Shown here one piece after another: positions 36,451 to 48,375 of a stretch of DNA of 64,000 nucleotides. A program made the position numbers and the translations under genes. Every line of letters begins with the position of its first letter. The stretch's first letter is position 1. Source of the DNA: Cynocephalus volans (taxonomy: Eukaryota; Chordata; Mammalia; Dermoptera; Cynocephalidae); assembly GCF_027409185.1 (NCBI RefSeq), contig NC_084462.1:82322179-82386178 (forward strand), given 5' to 3'. The notes under the pieces were generated by a model that did not search any database, was not told where the DNA came from, and was given only the letters and a program-made list of their open reading frames with translations.

Positions 36451-36540
36451 CAATGAAACAAGATACCAGAGGTTACCTAATTTGTCCGAGGTCATACAGT
36501 TAATAAGTGGTTGAGCTGGATTTTGAACCTGGCATTAATT
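36325..36540 (-). repeat. MIR, split by a microsatellite
   Basis: Antisense MIR order: attgagtggtttctgtgtgc, caggcactgagctatgtg, later aggttacctaatttgtccga and ggtcatacagttaataagtg. The (TG)n at 36406-36448 sits where the core normally has a short acid-poor linker. Confidence 0.8.
36406..36448 (+). repeat. (TG)n microsatellite
   Basis: About 21 uninterrupted TG units inside a MIR. Confidence 0.97.
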
Positions 36541-37205
36541 CTTTACCATGTCTTACTTTTCATGGATAAAAAATGTTTAAAGTATACAGCCATAGATTTT
36601 TAGGGCTGAATTAAACTAGGATTATTCAGTTGAACAAAGGGCCCGAGACCTAGGTGATTTGGCTGAAAGTTGTGGCAGTGCTGGGACTATGACTTGGTTG
36701 TCCTGGTTTCTAGCTTAGTGTTGTCTTTTATGTGCAGACATTACAGTTGTGGTTTATGGAATTGCTTAATCTTTCCCTTATCAGAGAGTAAAGAGGACTG
36801 TATTTAGTATATAGCATGCCTATGTCCATAGTGTATGCTGTGTACTAGATCAAATCCATTACTGATGTTATTTAACACAGCAACATTGTATCAGGTGACA
36901 TTTATCAATGGATATAAGTGAATTTTTCAAACAATTAAAAAAAACTTGATCCATATTTCCATTGATTTCTAAACTTTTTTTGTGGAAAAAATCCTTCAAA
37001 ATTTAGTTTAATTTTAGACATATAAAAGCTGAAACAAAAAATTAGGGAAATAGGAATTATAATTCTTTATGTAGGAAGTCTCCAAAAATGAATGGATTAT
37101 ATTCTAAAGGGTCTTTGATAAGTCAGTTACTTGAAATTCATTTTTTCCCCCATTAGAAACAGTATGTTAAACATTGTCATGAAATCTGAACCTGAGTCAG
37201 TAGCT

Positions 37206-37940
37206 GAATGTTCGGAAAATAGAATAGTTTGGTCAGGGCCCTTGCCTTGGGTATGGTTGGGTGTGGTTCAGCATCCTTTGTAAGCAAATTGTGTGTGTGT
37301 GGAGTTAGTGTGCATGTGCACCAATGTATCTTTTTAGTTTTGTTGCTGAACATGTGTTCTTCAAGGGGAGAAGTAGAGAGAGACAGAGAGAGAGAAAGGA
37401 GACAGAGAGGGAGAAAGTAGAGAGTAGAAAGAGAGTAGAGAGTAGTTTCAGTGAAGCAGGCGGGTGGGCATCTGCCTTGGGTGTCTGCCTGGTGCAGCCA
37501 TGCTTTCCAACCTAGGCTTCCAAGGACCTTTTGGCTGGTTACCTAGCTCATAGACCTGCATGTAGGGGTCTGGTGACCCAGCCTGGTGTGTGAGGGGTCT
37601 GGGGACCCAGCCTGGTGTGTGAAGGGTTTGTGACCCAGTCTGTGAATGGGCTTCAGGGGTCTGTGAGCTCCAGACCCAGCCCTAGCTCAACAATCAGCCC
37701 AGTCAGCAGGACTACCGGCAGGTAAAAGAGCCTGACAACTAGTGTGGTCATGTAGCTAGACAATTGGTGTTATGAACAGGATTAAGAGTGCGACAATTGG
37801 CACTGTGAACAGGATGCTGACGTTAGCCCCTAGCTCCACACTGAAGTAGAGAGTTCTCGATTTTTCTGGCTATTTTAGAGTCAGCTCTGAGCTGCAGAAG
37901 CCAGAGACCTTTTGGAGCTTTGAGATCCCCACTGCATATC
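37206..37940 (+). repeat. Probable ERV-like LTR/leader remnant
   Basis: A purine-rich run (37370-37445), tandem gacccagcctggtgtgtga units (about 37570-37645) and two repeats of caattgg..tgaacagga (near 37770 and 37796) resemble an LTR end followed by a retroviral primer-binding region. No gag, pol or env frame is nearby. This is only a style match. Confidence 0.35.
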
Positions 37941-38183
37941 TTTGCTATATATTCTACTTCTCTGGCAGCTGATTTAATCTTTCATAGAATTTCATGCCTT
38001 ATCACCAAAATTCTGAAGCATTTGTCAATAGATATTTATATGATCAATTACTAAAGATATTATATGTAAATCTCATAGACTGTGTAATTGTGACTCTTGA
38101 AAATATTCTGTATTCTTGGTACTGGTAGGCCCTTAGTGCTGAGGAAGAATTATCATGTATTTATCTACTTGACATAAGTTTTA

Positions 38184-38332
38184 GGGCCGGCCCGTGGCTC
38201 ACTCGGGAGAGTGCGGTGCTGATAACACCAAGGCCCCGGGTTCGGATCCCATATACGGATGGCTGGTTCGCTCACTGGCTGAGCGTGGTGCTGACAACAC
38301 CAAGTCAAGGGTTAAGATCCCCTTACCGGTCA

Positions 38333-38360
<28 letters not shown>
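38184..38360 (+). mobile_element. tRNA-derived two-unit SINE
   Basis: It is the cleanest copy of the two-unit form: first unit agggccggcccgtggctcac with GGTTCGGATCC, second unit ggctggttcgctcactggct ending ccccttaccggtcatc, and a 20-base A tail. TGACATAAGTTTTA at 38170-38183 and 38361-38374 is the target duplication. Confidence 0.96.
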
Positions 38361-38363
<3 letters not shown>

Positions 38364-38879
38364 CATAAGTTTTACACTGATTCTAGTTTAGGGACAAGCT
38401 ACAACTATTCAGATAATTGAGTTAAAAGGATTTAATAGACCTCAGAAGTAGGGGAATTTAGTTTAACACAAGATGTGCTAGAGTCTCTTGTGATAGTAAT
38501 TCAGACATTTACAGCAATAACTTCTAAAGTTAAAGTAATAATATTTTTCCTTTGGACTAATTCAGTCCAAGTAATTTGGAAATGGAAAAGTAGGAAATCT
38601 TGCTTTTGTCAGCTTGAGGAAAAAGAGGAATGTGAAGATTAGCTGTGTATTTCAATATTTTAGGTTTCCAAAGTCTAATTTTTGAATTTTTGCTTTATAA
38701 CTAAAACAGTTTTTAAAAAGCTTGGTTGTTTTGTAAAATTTATGCTGTTGCATGTTCATGAGAATTCAAAAAATAAATTCTTGATTTGAATTAAGCCATT
38801 CAAAAGTGTTTTTTAAAAATGTTTATTCTTACAGCATTTCTTAAAGCCCAATGAATCATAGCCATATTAGATTATATAC

Positions 38880-38992
38880 TTCCAAAGACAAGGACTGTGA
38901 TTTATTCATCTTGGTTTTCCCTTAGAATTTAGCACATTACCTGGCATACAGAAGGCTATGAGTAGGTATTTTTTGAATGAATTAATCTGTGA
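38880..38992 (+). repeat. L2 3' end
   Basis: aaggactgtgatttattcat, tagcacattacctggcatac, and ttttttgaatgaattaat match the usual end of L2. Confidence 0.6.
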
Positions 38993-39439
38993 AGAAGTGT
39001 ATCCAACTAGTTTTCTGTTCCTTTTCAATTAGTTGATTAAAAAAAAAACAGAAAAAGATAAACTGAAATTATTTAAATTGTTTTCTTACAGAAATAATTA
39101 CATTTATTTCCAAAATGTGAAGAAATAGGTAACAGTTGAAGATTAATGTCACTTAGCATTTGAAAAGTCAGATTTACTAAAACATACATTATGAGGTGAT
39201 TATTCATTTTTATGAAAGGATACTTAAAAAATTATTTGTAATTTATTAATTCATCAGATTTCTTCAAGTAGTAAATGCTTAATACAGTCACCATTTTATT
39301 TATTAAGTTTGGGTTTATTCAGGAATGAACCAGTTATGTAGAGTGAGTTACATGTGATATCAAACATATTAATCTTAACAGTTGAGCTTTTATGGAAAAA
39401 AGATTAAATATGTATACATTTAATTTAATGAAATCCACC

Positions 39440-39540
39440 CTAATAGTAGGTATCTTTATTTTATAGAAAGGAAAACTGAGACGTAACTTGCTATCCTGTC
39501 TGGAGTCACATGGTGAGTTTAGAGATCAAAATTAGATCCA
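39440..39540 (-). repeat. Possible MIR fragment
   Basis: ggaaaactgagacgtaactt, followed by gtcacatggtgagtttagag, has the antisense MIR order but is short. Confidence 0.45.
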
Positions 39541-39643
39541 AGAATTTCTGAATCCCGTTTCATGTTTCAATATTTGGTGTTACTTAAAGTGACTCATAAA
39601 ATTGACTGATGTCATGTGTCAGTACTTAGGTGACAATTTACAG

Positions 39644-39691
39644 AAAGTCAACTCTGCAACTTGATGGGCGACAACCCTTTCCAACCAAAAA
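39644..39691 (+). CDS. ZNF280D: ZNF280D exon with start codon (28 coding bases)
   Basis: A short exon ends in the donor a|gtaagt at 39692. Translation starts at 39664-39666 and gives nine full codons (MGDNPFQPK) plus one base of the tenth, so it is translated over 28 bases only. The exon start 39644 follows the acceptor caatttacag; an alternative ag lies near 39628. The donor phase (one base carried over) matches the next exon start at 43852, and the joined codon is AAT (Asn). As I recall it, the human protein starts with the same nine residues but has Ser next. The frame is too short to stand out on its own. It is supported by the family start sequence and by correct phase. Confidence 0.88.
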
Positions 39692-40085
39692 GTAAGTGTT
39701 GCTGCCAGGACTTATACTAGTGTGTGTGGCTTTTGTATAATTTTGCTTCAGGAGAAAAGATGAATGGTGGAAGACATTTTCTTAAAAATAACACTTAAAA
39801 TTGTTAGAGTAACAAATGCTCACATACAAACAAATAATGTAAATTAAAAAGTGAGTAAAATAGAAATGAAGTGTTTTCTTCCTGTTACCAGAGAAAAGTA
39901 CTATTATCAGTTTGGTATACATAATTACATATGTTTCTTCTATGCATAGGCAAAAAATAAATTATTTGTAAAAAAGATTATAAAGCTGTTATGTGTCTTT
40001 TGAATTTTTTTCCTGAACAGTATATCCTGGATATATTAACAATGGCAGTGGTCTGTTAAAAAGAAGGAGAAAGATCTTTGTATAC

Positions 40086-40492
40086 CGTATTAGTTTGCTA
40101 GGGCAGCCATAAAAGTGCCACAGACTGAGTGGTTTATACGATGGAAATTTATTTTCTCACAGTTCTTGAGGCTAGAAGTCCAAGATTAAAGTGTTGGTAG
40201 GATTGGTTTCTTCTGGGGGCCATGAGAGAAGGGCACCAGGCCTTTCTCCTTGGCTTGTAGATGGCCATCTTTTTATGTCTTCAACATGGTCTTCCCTCTA
40301 CATATATCTGTGTTGTAACCTTTTCTTCTATTAAGGACACCAGTTATATTGGTTTAGGGCCCACCCTTGTAACCTCATTTTAACTTAGTTACATCTAAAG
40401 ACTCTATCTCCAAATATGGTCACATTCTGAGGTAGTGAGGGTTAGTACTTCAGCACATGAATTTTGGGGAAACACAGTTCAGCACATAACAA
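40086..40492 (-). repeat. MLT1-type LTR (MaLR), antisense
   Basis: The plus strand is the complement of an MLT1 LTR: attagtttgctagggcagcc, acagactgagtggtttatac, atttattttctcacagttct, atattggtttagggcccacc, and aattttggggaaacacagtt near the end. It is a solo LTR with no internal sequence attached. The rest of this intron (39692-43851) holds a possible MIR near 40812-40960 and unrecognised AT-rich sequence at 40970-42060. Confidence 0.88.
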
Positions 40493-42199
40493 ATACCAAC
40501 TGGTTATAAATAATACTTTTATTATCGGTATACAATGGGTCTTGCCTAGTCCATAGATTATTTTATACTGTGTGCCTACTGCCCATCTAATGTATAGGGG
40601 GAAATATACTCCCAGTAACTCCCGTTAACCTTGGACATTCAAAATTAAGACACCTGAAATAGTGAGCACTTTGAGATCATATATGTTAAATCTTGAATTG
40701 CATGGTATAGACTTGTCAGTGTAGTTCAGAATTTGAAGGAAAGTAAAATCTAACAGTTTATTGAAGTTATTAAAACGAGTTAGGAGAGGCAGGGAATTAA
40801 TATTCTGTTGAGTATCTGTTTGAAGTTAGATACTTTATATGGCATTTTTTGAATCTATATAATACTTATATTAAGGAGGTACCATACTTACAGATGAGGA
40901 AAATAGGTTCAATTTCTCCAGAATCACATGATTAGAAATGGTTCAGTGAAATTTTGAATTCTTCAATTTGATGTCAAGTCCGTGCTCGTTTTACTCTGGA
41001 ATAGAATGATGTAGAGAAAGGACATTCTAGGCAGAAGAAATGGTATACCTAATAGCTCTGAGGTACAAAATGAGGGTGGTGTTTCAAATTTTGAAAATAT
41101 GCAAATGCTAAGCTGTGACTTGCCAATGAAAATTAGTATTTTAAATTCTTTGACTTGAATAACTCTGTAATTAGTAATGGTACAATTTAGAAAAGAAAGG
41201 GGTAAGTTTATGATGTTGATGACATTTGGGAAAATGGGAAGATTTTTTTTTTTAAACTAGGTGGACTGCTAAACATTTAAATAACATTAGACCTGGAAAT
41301 GACTTGTGAGGAGGGAAATGTTTAATAATTTTATAAAAGAATGGCACCTAATTGTTAAGGTATTTCCTTTGTATGCCATCCCCAAAGCATTGTTTCGATT
41401 AGTGTCTTTTAAGGTAATGGTAAAACATTGTGTTAATTTTGAGTCAAAAGTAGAAATGGCATTACTTTAATAATAAAAATTGTCTTTAGAAATAACTGCA
41501 TTTAAGTGATAAATTAAAGATTATTGTCTAAGCTGGATCTTGGAGGTTTTTATTTCTTTTGTAGTCATCCCCATCTTACTCCATATATCTAGTTAAGGAC
41601 CTCTGGTATCCGTCTCCGTGGCTATTACTTTAGTTTAGGTTCTCAATACTATTTTTTCTTCCTTCCCTATCTCCCTTCTTCCTTCTGCTCTTCCTCCTCC
41701 ATTACAGCTTAAAAGCAATTAACGCATAATTTAAAAAGTCAAATAATCTGAAAAGGCTTTAAATGTCTTTACCAAAATTTCTTGAAGAGTGCTTATGTGC
41801 TGTTTGTCACTTCATTAGTTTTAACCATTTCCTAATAATATTCTATCATGGGAGATGAAGATTTTGGCTTTCTTACGGCTACCCCTTCCCTCCAAGTATC
41901 TCCCAGTGTAGTTATTGTCTCAATTTTTGGGTAAAGCGATATTTGATATTTTCATTATGATGACCAATATAAATATTCACTAATGAGCATAGCAGTTTGC
42001 TCATATTGTTCACTAATGAGCACATATATATGTAATAGCATATTAAGAAGATACCTGTTCTCCTTACTCTTTTTTTTTTTCTTACTTTGGTTTATCCTGC
42101 AATTAATCAATTTTTATTTTTTCATTTGCTAAGTTTTATTAAAATCTATAGCCAAGTATTCCCACACCCTTCAGTAGCCTCTCAATTTAATTTTCTATA

Positions 42200-42900
42200 T
42201 AGTAAAAACTGTCAGGTAATCTAAAGTTTACTTTTTAATCATCTCTTCTTTGGTTTCCCAGAGACATTCCTCCTGAAGTACTTATTCTCCTGATCCTGTC
42301 TCAACTGGTTGTTCTCTAGGCCTACTGAACTTCTGTTGTCTTGGGACTTTGTATTTTGTTGAAAGCCATGTTTTCTGTTTCCTTTGTCTTCCTGTTTTTT
42401 GAGTGTCTCATGTTTTGGTGGATTTCCTGAGAAATGGTATGTGGGAGGTAACTGTTGTGTGATCTTGCTGGCCATTATTATGTCCTCATGCTTGATGAAA
42501 AGTTTGAATGGGTATAGAATTCTAGGTTGGAAATTAATTTTAGTAAGAATTTTTAAAGTATTATTTTACCATCTTCTCGCTTCTGTTATTATTCTCAGTC
42601 TTTTGTATATGATCTGTTCCTGCCCCTGCCCTGCGCCCTGCATATCTTTGGGTATGTTTTTTCTCTCTATTGTTCTGAAGTTTCATGATGGTATGTCTTG
42701 GTGTAACATTCTTTTGGATCACTATGCTGGTGCTAGTAGGACCATTCAACCCAGAGTTCTGTGTCTTTCCATCTAGGAAATTTTCTTGCATCATTTCTTT
42801 GATAACCTACCCCCACCTTTTTTTCTATTTTCTTTCTGAAAATTTTGTTGGATTAATGTTGTACCTTTGAAACTGATTTTCTAACAGTCTTTTCTATTTA
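42200..42900 (-). repeat. LINE-like remnant, antisense
   Basis: Stretches such as ttgtcttgggactttgtatt, tgtctcatgttttggtgg and ggaaattttcttgcatcatt look like the complement of an old L1/HAL1-type ORF1 region. The minus-strand frames (42239-42475, 42561-42794) are Lys/Asn/Gln-rich and broken. The assignment is by style only. Confidence 0.4.
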
Positions 42901-43851
42901 GTTTGCATATTTTTCTTTTTTAGTTCCACTTCTGGGGACATTTACTCAACTTAGCTTTTGATTTTTTACTGAATATAAAAACTTTGGCTATCATATATTT
43001 TTAATCCTATTTTTTGTTTTCTGAGTACTACTTTTTATAACATTTTTTCTTGTCTTATATCTCTACACTGATTTATTTTCTCTATTTTTTGTTTGTTTTC
43101 TGCATTATCTCTTTTTTTAAGAATCCTTTTAGTTTTATTGTTTTTTGGTTTTAGATAGGAGGTTTTCCTAAAATTTCTGGTGCTTATTAGTTGTCTGTTC
43201 ATATTTAAAGTGAGGCATTAAAATGCTTCCTAGAAGCTCTTTGTATTTTGTCAGAACTTATAAGATGGTGGTATTTACTATATGTACTACTTTGATCAGT
43301 TTCTTCAGGTAAGAAATGTCTAATTTGCCCTGGATAGAGTATGCCTCACTTATTTCCTGTATTGTAGTCTAGTATCTCCTCCATGCTTTGCTCTGTGCCT
43401 GGCATTCCTGTATCTGGTTCTGTTTTCTAATTTGTCTCCCATCTGTTTCCTCTTATTCTTAGTTTATATCCCTTTTGTTGATACTTTTTTTAAAAAAGTA
43501 ATTGTTAGGTATAATCCTTTTAAACATAATCATAATCATAATCATATTCCAGGTATATGACTGAAACTCACTTTGACTGGATTTGACTGTTCCTAAATTT
43601 TCTGTCCACTTAAATGACTAATGTCATCCATTATCTATGTAAATTTTACGTTTATATCTTAGAGAGTGAGCTCTGAGTTTCTCATTGTTGCTACCATGTA
43701 CTGACTACAAATATCAATTCAGAAATTGATATTAGGAGTATTAAAGTAATAGGAGTATGATATCTTAAATATCATAGTATAAAATGTATTACAAAAATGT
43801 TTTTATCTCTTTCTTGAAAATAAGGTTTGCTTCTCTCCTTTTGAAAATTAG

Positions 43852-43998
43852 ATAATTCAAAAATGGCAGAACTCTTTATGGAATGTGAAGAAGAAGAGCT
43901 GGAACCATGGCAGAAAAAAGTAAAGGAGGTTGAGGATGATGATGATGATGAGCCAATCTTTGTTGGAGAAATATCAAGTTCAAAACCAGCAATATCAA
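43852..43998 (+). CDS. ZNF280D: ZNF280D coding exon 2 (acidic N-terminal motif)
   Basis: The acceptor is gaaaattag and the donor aa|gtaagc. It enters with two bases of a split codon and leaves with one. It encodes residues 10-58 in the numbering from the upstream ATG: LFMECEEEELEPWQ (residues 17-30), a basic KKVK, then an acidic run EDDDDDE followed by IFVGEI (residues 37-50). A second in-frame ATG at 43863-43865 (residue 14) could start a slightly shorter protein. The LFMECEEEELEPWQ motif is, by memory, also at the N terminus of POGZ. The acidic run plus IFVG resembles a SUMO-interacting motif (inference). Confidence 0.96.
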
Positions 43999-46235
43999 GT
44001 AAGCATTTACTTTTAGTGAAGCCAAGCTTTGTAAGGTATTGTTTCTAATGTGAACTTGTGAGCTGTTTTATAGGTACTTGGGGTCCTTGTTCTACTTAAG
44101 AAGTTAGGGATGAGAGATTGGGTGCGAGGCCAGTAAGAACTTGAGAATCAGGATGGGGATGTGATTGGGGACTTGAGGATAGAGGTAAGAGGTTAAATAT
44201 CAGATGTGAGAAAAGAGAAATGGGCTAAGTTTAGCTGGTGGCATTGGAGCATCTTCTGTGATTGGAAATTATAATTTTTAGTGGAGCCAAATAACCTATT
44301 TATCTGTTTGTTCATTTTTCTTTTTTATCACTTAAACCCCGAAGTAGAAAAAAGAAAGGATTTGGAATGCTTTGCTTAAAATTTTAGAATATACTAAATA
44401 AGTTTGTGGTGGTCTCTTTAAATTAGTACACTTAAATCCTTATGTCTTTCTAGTAAAACACCTCAGTTCCTTTGTGGATTATTGGCTTTCAGTTAGAGTA
44501 ATTGGACTTGATATTATTATGATGTTAAAGCAAAGATACCCATGACGCTTGTTAAAATGCCCACTAAAAAATGTATAATAAAGTGCAAAGAAATAATGTA
44601 CCAATTTCAGGGAGAAAGAGAAAATAGATCCTTTCCCATTTCATTTACATTTTTGTTTGTTTGAAGCCAGCTGAATTCACCAAAGAATGTAATTTACCCA
44701 GCCAGTATACTAGTGTTTTCTTACTTACCATGGCAATGCTTAAAAGTGTGATTAGGAGACTACTTTAAAATTTTTGGAAAGACTTGTTCTTGCTTCTGTT
44801 GCCTCTGTATTTGGAATGACGCTTTTATTGAGTTTTTAAAGAGGGAGAATAATTTAAACAATTGAATTTTCAATACCATGTCCTATGGCAGATTGGTAAT
44901 CTCTCATGGAGTGCTAAGTAGAGTGCCATTTGGATTATAAAATGAATTTGGCATGCTTTATGGTGATAATGGAACATAATAAATATTATATTCTCTTAAT
45001 TATTGTTTCCTAGTCACTGATTATTTTATACTGGAATATTATTATATTGGAAAATTGTTATTCAAAAATCTCTTATTGAAAACATGACAGTTAAGATTCA
45101 AGTTGAATATATACTGATTGTAGATAACTTTTAACAGTATTCAAGTAGAACAATGTATCTTAGTTTTAAAATAATTCTATCAAGAAGAGAATTGATCCCA
45201 GTAGAATTTCTTTTCTGAAGTTATAATGAAGAATTTAAGTGATTTTAGTGTTGTTTTAAGGTAAGCCATAAAATATTTTAACATACGGAATATGAGTTAA
45301 TTGTTTGTATAGAACTATCAGAAAGGAAGGTAGAAACTGTTTTGTCAGTTACAACCACTAAACAGTACTTTAGCAATAGTTCTTTGATGGTTTGAATAAG
45401 TGTTGAATCTTGAATTTCTGAGTGAAAATAGTGTCAAGTTGTTAGAGCAGAGTTTCTTCAGTAAGACTCTTGTAATGCTTAATTATATAGAGAGCATACT
45501 GCATTGACATTATCAGGAAACAACTGTACTTTTGTGTGAACCTTTACTTTATAAAATTAGTTAATAGGGTCTGGTTCTTTTCTACTGAGAGGAAAAAAAG
45601 GGAAAATTTTGTGAGGGTTGGTGGGGGTTTTTTTCTTTGCTTTTTCCTTTTACTTAGCAGAATTTTTAGGCAAATCCTCACTCTTCCAAATTTTAGTTTG
45701 ATTCCTGAATAAGCTAGAAGTTACAGAGTTCACATAGGTGCAAGAGTGAGGAATTTAAAACTGTTCCTCAAAGTCATGTTAGGCTCGGATTGATTTCTGG
45801 TGCGGTGGTAGATTTGAAACCCCTTAACTTATAAGATACTGTGGTAAACTGTAGGTTCAATTTAGTCTGCAATCTCTGATAGTTTCCCTTTCAGAACTCA
45901 AAAGTAATGATAGATAATCCAGTGATTCTCTGTAATGAAACTTCAAGGCTTTCAGAGGTGTGAATAGAATATGGAGGTTGAGCAAATGTTTGGTTTTGAG
46001 TCATAGGAACTCAAGTGTATGTACAACCCTGTAATCATTCAAAGAAAGATGTATAATTCAGCTGTAGGTTTTTATAAATATAGATTTGAAGAATTTTTAC
46101 TGTGTGGACTATTTCTTTGCCATGCAGAATATATTGACTATGTATAGTCAGATTTATCATTCTTTTACTTCTTTGGCTTCGATTTTGAGTTGCAATGAGA
46201 AACATTGTTCTTATTCTATAAAATAATTAAACTGG

Positions 46236-46330
46236 GTAGGCTGGCTGGTTAGCTCAGTTGTTTAGAACATGGTGTTGATGACACCAACATCCAGGGTTTG
46301 ATGATTGGCCAGCTGCCAGAAAAAATATAT
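46236..46330 (+). mobile_element. tRNA-Ile-type one-unit SINE
   Basis: ggctggctggttagctcagt, then tgtttagaacatggtgttga and the end attggccagctgccag. It is slightly degraded and has a short A-rich tail. Confidence 0.8.
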
Positions 46331-46337
46331 AATTACC

Positions 46338-46625
46338 TTTCATAGAAAGACAAATATTACATGATCTCATTCATATATGGAATCTTAAAAAAAAAAAAAA
46401 GTGGTTCTAATAGAAGTAGACAGTAGATTAATGGTTGCCAGAGGCCAGGTAGAGAGGGCTGGTGGGTAGTGGAGTTGGGAGGAGAAGTGGTGGGCTAATG
46501 GGTACAAAACTATGCTACCTACCCTAAGTGAATCATTGTGCAGTATATGCATGTATTGAAACAACACACTGTGCCTCATAAGTATGTACAAGTAAATGTT
46601 AAAATACAAAAATTAAATTAGAAAA
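46338..46625 (+). mobile_element. L1 3' UTR fragment, sense
   Basis: gaaagacaaatattacatga, tctcattcatatatggaatc and ttaatggttgccagaggcca are typical L1 3' end text; it ends A-rich. The rest of the 43999-46848 intron holds nothing I can name. Confidence 0.75.
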
Positions 46626-46848
46626 AAAGAAAATTCAAGAAAAAAAAATTCTTAAGCCTGGCAATCTTGTTTCTTTTGTTTCTTTAGTAGATAAAGATGT
46701 ATGTGTTTAAAATTAACTGTATTCTGAAATCAGTGATAGCTTATGTACTCCTTCCAGGAATCTGATTGTTTTCAACTCATGATTTCTATTCTCTTAGTGT
46801 ATATTTCATTCGAACAATGAATTTTAAAATAAATATAATTTTTTATAG

Positions 46849-46914
46849 ATATTTTGAACAGAGTTAATCCCAGCTCGTATTCAAGGGGAATAAAGAATGG
46901 CGCCCTCAGTCGAG
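46849..46914 (+). CDS. ZNF280D: ZNF280D coding exon 3
   Basis: Acceptor tttttatag, donor cgag|gtacag. The 66 bases encode residues 59-80 (NILNRVNPSSYSRGIKNGALSR plus one base of the next codon). Both borders are phase 1. The text continues the family N-terminal region, which is annotated in databases as a domain of unknown function (DUF4195, recalled). It has no zinc finger. Confidence 0.96.
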
Positions 46915-47014
46915 GTACAGTACTATTATGCTATTTTAATTTTAAAGTGAAAAATTTTGATAAAATTGATTATATAGAAATATATTCAATATATTGTGTA
47001 ATTTTATAACACAG

Positions 47015-47154
47015 GTATTACTGCTGCATTCAAGCCTACAAGTCAGCACTACACGAACCCAACATCAAATCCAGTTGCTGCCTCACCAGTAAATTTTCAT
47101 CCTGAATCTAGATCTTCAGATAGTTCTGTTATTGTTCAGCCTTTTTCTAAACCT
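47015..47154 (+). CDS. ZNF280D: ZNF280D coding exon 4
   Basis: Acceptor ataacacag, donor cct|gtaagt. It enters in phase 1 and leaves in phase 0, 140 bases in all, and encodes residues 81-127 (GITAAFKPTSQHYTNPTS at the start, SSDSSVIVQPFSKP at the end). It is Ser/Thr/Pro/Asn-rich and likely disordered. VIVQ after SSDSS (residues 115-122) is a second SUMO-interacting-motif-like patch (inference). Only 100 bases of intron separate it from the exon before, the shortest intron in the window. Confidence 0.96.
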
Positions 47155-47592
47155 GTAAGTGTTTCTGAAACTACACAGTCAGCTCAGGGATACATTGGAT
47201 ATTATTTACCAATATCAACCATTCCCAGTTAAAATTCTGTCAATGGTATAGTCATCCAGTAGAAGCATAATTGGCATCAGAAAATTTCACTATCTTTATT
47301 ATAGCTCAGCCAGCACTCAAAAGTAATAAATGCAGGAACTAACTAACCAATCCGTTAATAAGTAAGGTAATATGCTTAAATTAAATAGGTGCAGAATTGA
47401 AAACTATGCTATCAAAACATGAAAAAAGTATAGTCAGTAATGAATATTGTATAATGGCAAAATATGTAAGATTGCAAAGTAGGCCAGGTGTTCTTAATTG
47501 GGAAAATTATTGAGAGGCCATTGTAGCTTTTTGTTCTGAATACATGCCTTCCTAGTTCAAAAAACCTTAACAAAAAGTAATAGATAATGGTA

Positions 47593-47810
47593 ACAGTTAG
47601 CATTTATTGAGCTGTTAGTATGTATAAGACTTTGTGCTAAGTGCTGTACATAAATCTCATTTAATTCTTAAACATTGCTATAAAGTAGGCACTGTTATCA
47701 TCCCCATTATATAGTTAAGGAAAGTGAAGTTCACAGAGGTTAGTTATATGGTTCACGCAAGATCATATAGCTGGCAAGATGATAAATCTGGGATTTCAAT
47801 CCAGGTTAAT
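47593..47810 (-). repeat. MIR, antisense
   Basis: gcatttattgagctgttagt, gtgctaagtgctgtacataa, ttcacagaggttagttatat, agatcatatagctggcaaga and tgggatttcaatccaggt give the full antisense order. Confidence 0.85.
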
Positions 47811-48375
47811 CCATAGTTTATATGTATATACATGCGTGCATACCTATATGTTGTGGATAAATGTATGCTTGTAAAAAAATGAAACTAATTGCCTTAGTTA
47901 ACAGAGTATGGTTTCCAGTCCGCTGGTGTTTCCTAAGACTTTTCAGGGGTTTGGGAGGCATCATAATCAAAGACATTATTTGCCTTTTCCACTGTGTAGA
48001 TACTTGGACTGATGCAAAAGCAATGGTAGGTAAGCTGCTGGTGCCTTCGTGTGAATCAAGGAAGTGGCACCAAACTGTACTAGTGATTTTTGTGTTAGTC
48101 ACCCACCATACACTCACAGTAAAAAATCTTCCAGTTATACTGTTTACTTGATGAAGTACTAATTTTTTTTTTAACTCTATCCTTGAATATACATCTTTTT
48201 AAATATTCTATGTGATGAAATGGGTACTATGCATAAAGTGCTTCTGTGTCTGATGTGTGATGGTTGTCTTGAGGGAAAGTACTTGTGTGATTGAATCGTG
48301 AAGTAAATTACCTGCTTTAAAAAAAATATATAGAAGACCATTTTTATTTGAAAGAATGACTGATAAACCATGGTA

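Larger units (their letters stand above)
11694..39643 (+). other. ZNF280D: ZNF280D intron 1 (28 kb)
   Basis: It joins the promoter exon to the exon with the start codon. I found no coding exon in it. Further non-coding 5' exons, known for the human gene, cannot be excluded. Repeat-free or unrecognised stretches are 12001-12930, 13040-13660, 13703-16740, 17276-18370, 26570-28035, 29525-30390, 31170-32240 and 34200-35080 (apart from the 31.8/34.8-kb repeat pair), 35690-36325, 36545-37200, 37950-38170 and 38375-38875. Confidence 0.75.
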
